Part shown: piece by piece, positions 1 through 6,275 of the stretch
How the letters are laid out: the number at the start of each line of letters is the position of its first letter
Numbering within the stretch: the first letter of the stretch is position 1
Assembly: GCA_964401385.1 (NCBI GenBank)
Contig: CAYNYF010000059.1
Location: 1 to 26,743 of the forward strand
Source: CAYNYF01 sp964401385
GTDB taxonomy: Bacteria; Planctomycetota; Phycisphaerae; SM23-33
Direction: 5' to 3'
DNA length: 26,743 bases
Made by a program: the position numbers and the translations under genes
Notes under the pieces: model-generated
Databases searched by the model: none
What the model was told of the DNA's origin: nothing
Seen by the model: only the letters and a program-made list of their open reading frames with translations

Positions 1-437
1 GAGTCCGGCCCTCACTGTTGCCGTAGCATCGCAGCGAATCCCGTCGCTGCTGATCGGTCTGGACGAACAGGATGTTCATCTGCAGCCTCCGCCTGCGCCA
101 GGCCGTATCCTACGAAGGTCTGTTCGCTTGTACAAGGCGCCGCGGCCCTCGCCAGCGATTCCGCAGGCGGCGAAACGGCGATCCGTCGCGCCTCCGGCAC
201 GCGTATTTGCGCGCAACCGCGCGCAACGGGGACGCAATGGGGACACATCGGGCGAGAACTTCCTTAATTGATGCGTTTGGACCGAGGTAACTCCCGCGCA
301 ATCGGTCGCGATGATTGCGCCTAGCGACGATCGGCGTCGTCATAGCGCGGAGGTCGCGGCGTTCCGACGAGACATGTAATCGCACTGCAACCACGCGGAA
401 ACGCTGCCCATGGCGCGCCCCCGTGCGGTCCAGGCAG
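1..437. other. Leftmost stretch without a recognisable gene
   Basis: Several frames are open here, as expected at this GC content, but none shows a family motif I recognise. An inverted repeat lies at 296-320 and a short sequence repeated near 3957 lies at 334-360. The segment is downstream of the GH30-like gene, so it may hold that transcript's 3' end. Confidence 0.4.
296..320. repeat. Inverted repeat, 8-bp arms
   Basis: GCGCAATC (296-303) is followed after 9 nt by its exact reverse complement GATTGCGC (313-320). It lies about 120 bp downstream of the GH30-like gene stop (minus strand). There is no T-run on either side, so a Rho-independent terminator is not supported. It could be a transcript 3' hairpin or a protein-binding site. 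Confidence 0.45.
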
Positions 438-2357
438 TCAGGGATAGACTGGCACCGTGTGGTCCACCGTCACCGTGTTCGTCCCGTCGCCGATCGTCAG
501 GCGGAAGACGTAGTTGCCCGCTACCGTCATGCCGCGAACCCGGCAGGCGGGCTTGTCCGGGCTCACCAGTTTCGCCGCCGCGCCCGCCGGCTGGCGGACG
601 ACCGTCCACGCAAACGACGTGCGGTCGTTCTCGACATCCCAGGCCGCGCCGCGCAGCAGCGTTCCGCCGTCGGCCACTCGCACCCACACCGGACGGCGGT
701 TGTGCACGTCCACCGGAACCGGCGGCTGGTTGCCCCGGAACACCTTCAGCAGCACTTCCCGCCGGACACTGTTGGTGCCATCCGCAATCTGGACCGCGAA
801 GAGGTACTCCCCGGGGGCGGTCAGGCCGTCGGCCCGGGTCGTCGCTGACGCGGGCGCCGCCAGCGCGGCCTTTGCCCCCTTCGGCTGGCGAACCACCGAC
901 CATGCGTACGAAAGCGAGTCCGCCTCCGGGTCCGTCGCCCGGCACGACAGCTCCGTCGTCGAACGCGGCACGTGCAGGAAGTCCGGCGTTGAGCGCCATT
1001 CGGTGACGGTGGGGGGACGGTTCTTGCCATCGTGCGGATACACGGTGAGCACCGAGTCTTTGGCAACGGCGACCGCCAATTTGCCGTCGCGCCCGACGGT
1101 CCTCAGGCCCAGCTCCTCGAAGGCCGCCGGCCCCACGCAATGACTGACCCCGTAGCTGCCCGGCGAGAGGCCCGCGATCGTGACCTTCCGCTCGGCGCAC
1201 GGCTGCTTGGTGTTGATGAGCACGACAGCGGGTTTGCCCTTACCGAGAAAGGCCAGGCACCGCAGGGCGTCGTCGCTGGACCGGCATCCGATGCGGACGG
1301 CCCCCGGCCGGACGTAGTGCGAGACCTGCCGGAACCGCCAGTACCACTTGCCCCCTTGGAAGGTCGTGCTGGAGACGTGGCTGGCCGCCGCCTGGTAGTC
1401 CGGCCCGACCAAGCCGTACACTTCCCAGTACGACACGCCGCCAAGCACCATGTCGTCGTACAGGTGATCGATGGTCAGGTTCATGAACTCCGTCTGGGCG
1501 GTGGGCAGCTTTCGCCGCCCGGCCAGGTCGCGCAGCTTGACCATCGCCGACTGATTATCCCGTCCGTACCAGTGATAGGAGACCAGCCCGATCCACTTCC
1601 ACATCGCCGGGTCGTTTCGGATCGCTTCCAGGTACCGCCACGCCACGTGGGCGTTGACGGACTCCGGATGCTGAAGCATCGTTCGGAAACCCCGCTGCCG
1701 GAGGCGAGGCATCAAGGCCTTCGCGCACCGAACCACCACCGCCGGGCTGAACCGATTGTTATTGCCCGCCTCGTTGCAGATGCAGTACCAGTCCGCCTCG
1801 ATGCCGTGCTTGTCGCGCAGCCGCAAGAGCAGCGCCTCCGCCCACTCGGCGTATTCGGCCGGATCGGCCAGCATCCACGCCGGCACGTCGCCGGTGGAGC
1901 CGCCCTGGAAGAACGACGGACTGACGTACAGGTCGAACTTCTCGCCGCGGGACTCGACGGCGCTCTTCCACGGTAGAAGCCACTGGCGGGCGCGGGCGTC
2001 CAACTGCGCTGTGTTAAATGCCTGCCAGTTGATCTTTCGCGGATCGTCGTCGTCGTTGAGCCACTCCCAGCTTCGCCTGGTCAGCCCGTTGCCACACAGC
2101 CCCTCGAACCGCAGGCGATTAATGCCGAAGTCGTTCACCGCCTGCTCGATGGACTGCTGGCGAAGCAGCGCCGTACCCGCCAGCCATGGCGTCGTCTTGC
2201 CCCAACCGAGAATCGTTTGATGCCGATCCGCACGCTGGACCGTGACCGCCACCCCATCGGCCTCAACTGCCAGCGCCGGCCCGGCGGCGAAGACAAGAGC
2301 GGTCCACGCCCCCAGGACAGCCCAACCCACCACCCCCAAGAACCGTGTGATGACCAT
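438..2357 (-). CDS. Secreted GH30-like glycoside hydrolase with two C-terminal Ig/PKD-like domains
   Basis: The 639-residue product starts with a Sec signal peptide (about residues 1-30, ending GPALA). The barrel opens with the GH30-style phrase QTILGWGKTTPWLAG (about 47-61). The likely acid/base Glu is E196 in CICNEAGNNN and the likely nucleophile is E290 in AQTEFMNL; the spacing fits clan GH-A. A beta-sandwich follows (about 340-440), then two related domains (about 447-540 and 545-638), each with a D-x-E-x-D-x-L/T-x-x-AW core and a DGTN turn, as in PKD/REJ folds. The ATG at 2357 has GGGAG 6 nt upstream (2364-2368); a longer in-frame start at 2447 would bury the signal peptide. GH30 members cleave beta-linked glucans, xylans, galactans or fucosides; the substrate cannot be read from sequence. 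The gene is monocistronic here and flanked by mobile debris on its upstream side. Confidence 0.85.
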   Translation of the reverse strand: MVITRFLGVVGWAVLGAWTALVFAAGPALAVEADGVAVTVQRADRHQTILGWGKTTPWLAGTALLRQQSIEQAVNDFGINRLRFEGLCGNGLTRRSWEWLNDDDDPRKINWQAFNTAQLDARARQWLLPWKSAVESRGEKFDLYVSPSFFQGGSTGDVPAWMLADPAEYAEWAEALLLRLRDKHGIEADWYCICNEAGNNNRFSPAVVVRCAKALMPRLRQRGFRTMLQHPESVNAHVAWRYLEAIRNDPAMWKWIGLVSYHWYGRDNQSAMVKLRDLAGRRKLPTAQTEFMNLTIDHLYDDMVLGGVSYWEVYGLVGPDYQAAASHVSSTTFQGGKWYWRFRQVSHYVRPGAVRIGCRSSDDALRCLAFLGKGKPAVVLINTKQPCAERKVTIAGLSPGSYGVSHCVGPAAFEELGLRTVGRDGKLAVAVAKDSVLTVYPHDGKNRPPTVTEWRSTPDFLHVPRSTTELSCRATDPEADSLSYAWSVVRQPKGAKAALAAPASATTRADGLTAPGEYLFAVQIADGTNSVRREVLLKVFRGNQPPVPVDVHNRRPVWVRVADGGTLLRGAAWDVENDRTSFAWTVVRQPAGAAAKLVSPDKPACRVRGMTVAGNYVFRLTIGDGTNTVTVDHTVPVYP

Positions 2358-3017
2358 AGCATTCTCCCGCAATCGAAATCCTCGTCGGCGCCCCGCCCGT
2401 CCACGGCCGCCCAAGGCGCCACCCACGCGAGCATACCCGCCACCCATGCCAAGTGAAAGAGCGCCGCCAAGTCGAGCAGTTCCTCCACTGGGTTCTGGCG
2501 CAGTTGCGCAGTAGGCCGCCAGCTGGCGAAACTGGCGCCAAACTGCGTCAACTGGCGCTGCCGATCGGCCCGATGCCGGGCGCGTTCGGGGAGGACCACT
2601 TCACCGTCACCTGCCGGATGAGCGTCCCGCCCAAGGTGGCCCTGCACGCCTTCGACAAGGTCGGCAAGCAGCTCCGGACGGTGCTCTGCTCGAAGCTCAG
2701 CACGGCCTAGTCATAGCTCATCCGGCGCAAGTAAGTCGCCAAGAGGGTGGCAGCTTCCGCTCAGCGCGCCGCCGGGCAGCTCCTAGACGATCAGGTAGTG
2801 GTCGTGCGTGCCGCTGGTAAGGCGGCGGGACCGAGGGAGGCGTGTGTCCACCTCCCCCGGCAGGAGACGGGCTTTCACGTGGCGGGCGACTCCTCACGGT
2901 CCGACTCGGTCTGTTCACGTGCGTTCGCGTGTGAGAACGCACTCTCACGGTCCGGCACGATCCGGTTGCGAGTCTTCGCGTGAGCCGGTCGCGCCACCAC
3001 GATCCCGCCCGCATCCG
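2358..3017. other. Intergenic stretch with repeats and no supported gene
   Basis: This 660-bp stretch lies upstream of the GH30-like gene and downstream of the HEAT gene. A plus-strand frame at 2453-2710 (85 codons) ends in a plausible protein-like stretch but matches nothing I recognise, so I do not call it. Around 2490-2560 the sequence repeats CTGGCG-type words. A hairpin flanked by 11-bp direct repeats lies at 2893-2954. Confidence 0.4.
2893..2954. repeat. Hairpin flanked by 11-bp direct repeats
   Basis: The 11-mer CTCACGGTCCG occurs at 2893-2903 and again at 2944-2954. Between them GTGCGTTC (2919-2926) and GAACGCAC (2935-2942) form a perfect 8-bp stem with an 8-nt loop. This is direct sequence observation; function is unknown. 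Confidence 0.5.
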
Positions 3018-3593
3018 CTACCCGCCAGTGCAATTGTCCGTCCCTTTGGCCTTCCGAGAAGCCCGGACGATGGCTTTGAGAAGCTTCTCCTGGGCGCGCC
3101 GACAGCGCGGCACGTCCTCCTTGACCAGCGCCTCGGCGACTCGCTCCATCGGCACGTTCGCCGCCCACCGCTTGAGCATGCCGGCGATCTTGTGTCGCAC
3201 CGTGCCGCTGCGGTCACGAAGAAGCCGGGCAACGCGCGGGACGAACTCGGCCCGCTTTCGTTCGTCCAAGATGCCGGGCATCGCTAGCAATGCCGCGGCG
3301 GCATGCCGCCGAACGTGCTTGTTGCTGTCCGACAGCGCCGCCAGCAGCAGCTCCGCCGCCGGCTCTCCCCCCTGTTCAGATTTCACCATCATCGTGGCCG
3401 CGAACGCCCGCACCCGTGACGACGGGGCCGTCAGAGCCTGCCGGAAGCCCTCGATGCCCTTGGTCCCGATTTCCCGCAGCTCCTTTGACAGGGAAGCCCA
3501 CGGTGTGCCGCCCTGCGGAGGGCGCAGCAGCTCCAGCACGCGGCGGGTGAACTCCTCTTGTGGCCCTTCGGTTTTCAGAACGTCTTCCACCAT
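3018..3593 (-). CDS. HEAT-repeat protein
   Basis: The 191-residue product is built from amphipathic helical pairs typical of HEAT/PBS-lyase repeats, for example SRVRAFAATMMVKSE, NKHVRRHAAAALLAM and GTVRHKIAGMLKRWA, spaced by about 40 residues. Such repeats form protein-binding solenoids; no catalytic motif is visible. I chose the ATG at 3593 because GGGAG (3603-3607) sits 9 nt upstream. The frame stays open far upstream to 4349, but only about 35 codons of that extension look like protein: a sigma-region-4-like helix-turn-helix, annotated separately. The protein could therefore be the tail of a former sigma-HEAT fusion. No signal peptide is seen, so it is probably cytoplasmic. It has no operon partner. 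Confidence 0.6.
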   Translation of the reverse strand: MVEDVLKTEGPQEEFTRRVLELLRPPQGGTPWASLSKELREIGTKGIEGFRQALTAPSSRVRAFAATMMVKSEQGGEPAAELLLAALSDSNKHVRRHAAAALLAMPGILDERKRAEFVPRVARLLRDRSGTVRHKIAGMLKRWAANVPMERVAEALVKEDVPRCRRAQEKLLKAIVRASRKAKGTDNCTGG

Positions 3594-3695
3594 CGCGATC
3601 ATCTCCCGCTTGAGATTCACTCGGGCGCCATGCGGGCACCCCTTCACCGTGCCGGTGGGAACTTGCAGTGTATCCGCCACTGAGTAGGCGTCCAC
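3594..3695 (-). pseudogene. Sigma-70 region 4-like remnant, in frame with the HEAT gene
   Basis: In the same frame as the HEAT gene, just upstream of its chosen start, the translation reads AYSVADTLQVPTGTVKG, then an H-x-A-R pattern and a basic tail. It resembles the ECF sigma C-terminal helix-turn-helix (Y-x-x-I-A-x-x-L-x-I-P-x-G-T-V-K-S-R-L-H-R-A-R). No region 2 is found upstream on this strand, so this would be a broken sigma factor or a fusion whose front is lost. The match is from memory and covers only about 30 residues. Confidence 0.4.
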
Positions 3696-3956
3696 ATAGT
3701 ATCCGGGATGTACCGGATGACCTTGCCCGGCTACGCCGCCCCCGGGCGTACGTGATCCGCAAGGTCGTCTGGCGGCTACAGGCCGACGCCGTGGGCGACC
3801 TGTCTGAGCGGGCACCTTCGTCGGGCCTGTCAGCCTGAGCCTAGGAGCGAATAGGGAGCGTCGGGCTTCCGCGATTTGCCGCCTTCTGCCGCGCTGGCGA
3901 TTTCCCGTAATCCCATAAATCCTCTTAGATTGGTTCGTTACGTTATTTCCCCAATC

Positions 3957-3982
3957 GCGTCTCATAGCCCGGAGGTCGCGGC
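3957..3982. repeat. Second copy of a ~27-bp repeat (first copy 334-360)
   Basis: The sequence at 3957-3982 matches 334-360 with one single-base indel and one substitution; the core shared by both is CGGAGGTCGCGGC. The second copy sits exactly where recognisable beta-strand protein begins in the truncated PEP-CTERM gene. It could be a recombination scar or a conserved coding motif from two related gene ends. Confidence 0.4.
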
Positions 3983-4466
3983 CATCGAGGTGGACCTGGA
4001 CGACGTGACCTTCTCGGCGACCAACACGCTCAGCATCGAGCTGGGCGGGCTTGCCCCCGGCACCGGGTACGACAAGCCCAACATCAGCGGGGTCGCTACG
4101 CTGGACGGCACGCTGGTCATCTCGCTGATCAACAGTTTCACGCCGCAGGTGGGCGATGAGCTGGAGATCATGACGTACGCCTCCGCAACCGGCGAGTTCG
4201 CCGAGACGACGGGCCGGCTGTTCGACGGCAACAAGGCGCTGGTGAAGGTTCACAGGGCAAACGGCCTGACGCTGTTTGCGACGTATCGGGGCGACATCAG
4301 CCTGGACGGCTTGGTGGACGGGGCCGATTACACCCTCTGGGCAGACCACTACCTCGAGGGCTGTGGCTCAGGTGGCGGGTCCGTTCCCGAGCCGGCCGCG
4401 CTGGCGCTGCTGTCGCTTGGCAGCCTGGCCCTCTCGCGAGGCCGACGGGGTCAGCGCCGTGCCTGA
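3960..4466 (+). pseudogene. 3' end of a PEP-CTERM surface protein (dockerin-like, beta-strand repeat type), 5' truncated
   Basis: An open frame runs from 3876, but recognisable protein begins near 3960. It first shows the closing part of an autotransporter-associated beta-strand domain (LSIELGGLAPGTGYD, then TLDGTLVISLI and GDELEIMTYAS). A dockerin-like EF-hand loop follows (GDISLDGLVDGADYTLWADHY), then the PEP-CTERM signal: GSVPEPAALALL, a short hydrophobic stretch, and an Arg-rich end (RGRRGQRR). Proteins of this build are normally several hundred residues or more and carry a signal peptide. Neither is present here, so only the last 170 or so residues survive. PEP-CTERM tails are processed by exosortase for surface sorting. 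The 5' break coincides with the 3957 repeat. Confidence 0.7.
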
Positions 4467-4542
4467 ACTGGCGACCGCCTTGCTCGTGTTGGCAGCGCTC
4501 ATCTGCACGGTCAGGACTCGGCGGCCACGATGGCGAACCTAA
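4459..4542 (+). pseudogene. Second PEP-CTERM-like anchor in a different frame
   Basis: Overlapping the 3' end of the first anchor but in a different frame, the sequence reads VPELATALLVLAALICTV, then TRRPRWR and a stop. That has the VPE-x-A start, hydrophobic helix and Arg-rich tail of a PEP-CTERM signal. It could be the tail of a second related gene fused by deletion, or a frame-shifted duplication of the anchor. It is too short to be a gene alone. Confidence 0.4.
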
Positions 4543-4657
4543 CATCACTTTGGAGGGACCGTTAGGTGCTGCTACGCGGCCCTGAACAGGCGCCAGAACG
4601 CCGCCCGGATCACGTCACCGGGTACAAAGCGCGCCCCCGCTAGTCGATTAAGGCACG

Positions 4658-4687
4658 AAGGGCCAGTCGCTTACGGCTGGCCTTTCT
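4658..4687 (+). terminator. Rho-independent terminator-like hairpin
   Basis: GGCCAGTCG (4661-4669) and CGGCTGGCC (4674-4682) pair over 9 bp with one G-T wobble around a 4-nt loop CTTA. AAG precedes the stem and TTTCTT follows it. It lies about 115-190 bp after the PEP-CTERM ends on the same strand and is a good terminator for whatever transcribes into this zone. Confidence 0.6.
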
Positions 4688-5046
4688 TGTGCGCCGACGG
4701 CGGCCGAGCCGGCTGGGAGCGTATGGGGAGCGTTTGGGTGCGTCGGTTCAGGCGGCCTCCGATCTCGTCGGCCCGCCGGTCCGGTAGCAGGTACGGCCAG
4801 AGAATCGCGGGACTCGTCACTGGCGAGTATACGTCGCTCTCAACGCAACGGGACGGCTCGGCCTTCAGCACTCCCGCGAAGCTCCACTGGAAGATTAGAC
4901 AGGTAGCCTGGCGGAAGGCCCTCCGCTGGCGCCGTCACCGCTTGATGAAGTTGTTTCTAGGTAGGAGCGGTCCAAAAAGCTCGCAGAAGGCGCGCAAGTG
5001 ATTCGGGCCGCTTTGACCAACGAAATGCCCTGCTACGCTCGCCTGC
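4688..5046. other. Stretch without a supported gene
   Basis: Between the terminator-like hairpin and the DUF1580 stub a plus-strand frame (4687-5001) is open. Its translation is Arg-rich and low in motif content, and I recognise nothing in it. The sequence near 4709-4730 repeats GGGAGCG-type words also seen near 3842-3860. Confidence 0.35.
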
Positions 5047-5172
5047 ATGGACGATGCAGCGAGCCAAACGCAAGCGGCTGAACGGCAGATCGCCCCCGAC
5101 GAGCGGCTGATCACCCTCACCGAGGCCACGAACCTGCTCCCGCGGATCGACGGCCGCTGTACAGCACGTTGA
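5047..5172 (+). pseudogene. N-terminal stub of a DUF1580-like (excisionase-type) protein
   Basis: An ATG at 5047 opens 41 codons ending at TGA 5170-5172. The part DERLITLTEATNLLPRIDGR matches what I remember of the start of DUF1580 proteins, small planctomycete helix-turn-helix proteins often found beside integrases. In that family the next residues complete an S/T-x-W-R-W-x-x-K-G recognition helix. Here the frame ends before it, so the DNA-binding part is missing. The stub lies 240 bp upstream of a truncated transposase, consistent with a decayed mobile element. Confidence 0.45.
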
Positions 5173-5415
5173 CCTTCATTCAGCGGAGGCAACCTTAGCG
5201 TACCGACGCATTGAGAATGGGGGATCAATGCCTCGGCCGCGGAGCCCAGCCCGGCCGAATTGCATGTTAGAACGCCACCAGATCATTATTCAATCGACAT
5301 GACGGGCCGAGGGCCGTCCCAGCGGGAAAGTGCCCTTAGAATCGTTCCTTGGGCATGGTGCCCCCTACACGGTTTCCGGACCTGACCTGGGCGTGTTCGG
5401 CGACACGTTGGAGAG
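5173..5415. other. Gap between DUF1580 stub and transposase fragment
   Basis: About 240 bp with no gene I can support. It should contain the breakpoint where the transposase N-terminal half was lost; no terminal inverted repeat is evident. Confidence 0.3.
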
Positions 5416-5985
5416 GTGATGCGGCAGGTGAGGGCCCAGGAACTCCGCACCGACGAGCATTCAGTGTATGAGGGGATCGTGCCGGAAGGTCAGCACCGGC
5501 TGTGCCTGGCCCACTGGCGCAAGAGCAAGGGCAAGCGGGCGTATGATCTGTACCGTCAGGCCCTGGCCGAGGAACGTCCCTTGGAAGCTCAGAGCATGCA
5601 GCGGCTGCTGGAGTTGCTGCGTTTGAAGCCGCGTCCTGCGACGCTGCCGGAGGAGCTGGAGCGTCTGGTGGTCCGCTACAGCCGTTGCCGGAGGGGCTTG
5701 CTGTGGAAAATCAACCAGTTGCTCCAGCACGTGGAGCGGACGTGGGCGAAGGTCAGCGACGATCCGGTGGATCCGACCAACAACACCACGGAGCGGATCA
5801 TCGGCCTGACGTTCAAGACCTGCCTGCCTTCCTGCCCACCAGCCGGCAGGCGGGCGGCAAGTAGGCAGGTTCGGGCCAAGACCATGCGGGGATTCAAAGC
5901 CAAACACAAAGTCCTGGCCCATCCCTACCTGGCCAGCTTCCTACGTGGGCAAGATGGGCTCTGCGATTTGCGAAAAGTCATCTGA
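5416..5985 (+). pseudogene. DDE-type transposase, C-terminal fragment with an in-frame palindromic insertion
   Basis: The 189-codon frame begins inside the catalytic domain. RTDEHSVYEGIVPEGQHRLC holds a likely catalytic Asp, and DPTNNTTERIIGLTF holds the likely catalytic Glu in an N-x-x-E context like that of IS66-type enzymes. It ends with KTMRGFKAKHKVLAHPYLASFLRG, a typical transposase tail. The N-terminal DNA-binding half and first Asp are missing, so the element cannot be autonomous. Seventeen residues encoded by a 51-bp imperfect palindrome (5819-5869) interrupt the conserved stretch between FKT and RAKTMRGF. Family assignment within the DDE transposases is uncertain. No clear terminal inverted repeats were found on either side. 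Confidence 0.7.
5819..5869. repeat. 51-bp imperfect palindrome inserted in the transposase frame
   Basis: Outer arms CCTGCCT (5819-5825) and AGGCAGG (5863-5869) are exact reverse complements; inside are further CCTGCC/GGCAGG words. Length is 51 bp, exactly 17 codons, so the reading frame is kept. It resembles the units at 13099-13127 and 15413-15436. Confidence 0.6.
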
Positions 5986-6275
5986 CCTCCGCCGCCCCAC
6001 CTCCCGTCTGAAAAAACTGCCACAATCCTTGGGACAGTTACGCCGGCAAAGTGGTGTAACCAATTGTGTGTAACTTGGTAGTCATCGTCGGCTGTTGAAA
6101 GCTGTTGATTGTGTTGGCAGTTTGATGGGCGGCCGGCGCAGCCGTCGCGTCCTTGCGCCGCAGACGCAGATCCATCACTCGCTCTACCTGAGCGGCCGCG
6201 GGGGCAGCCGCCCGCGGCGGTCATCAACCCGGCATTCGCGCCCTCGGCCCAACACGGCCGGCGAGGGCCTCATCG
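5986..6275. other. Intergenic region downstream of the SGNH gene
   Basis: No gene seen in these 290 bp. The sequence around 6050-6120 is less GC-rich than its surroundings and may be the right end of the former transposon. A GC-rich hairpin lies at 6196-6217. Confidence 0.4.
6196..6217 (-). terminator. GC-rich hairpin after the four-gene operon, weak terminator candidate
   Basis: CCGCGGG (6196-6202) pairs with CCCGCGG (6211-6217) around an 8-nt loop, about 60 bp past the stop of the last operon gene. No T-run follows on the minus strand, so it is a transcript-end hairpin at best. Confidence 0.3.

Noticed and set aside
2870..2990. Group II intron domain V
   Set aside because: The stem around 2919-2942 lacks the GAGC...GUUC core and the bulge pattern of domain V, and no intron-encoded protein is nearby.
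3018..4349. Full 443-codon frame as one protein
   Set aside because: The N-terminal 220 or so codons are antisense to the PEP-CTERM tail and lack protein character; only the HEAT part and a short sigma-like piece are supported.
4687..5001. Plus-strand frame of 104 codons
   Set aside because: Arg-rich, no motif, no clear ribosome-binding site, between a terminator-like hairpin and mobile remnants.
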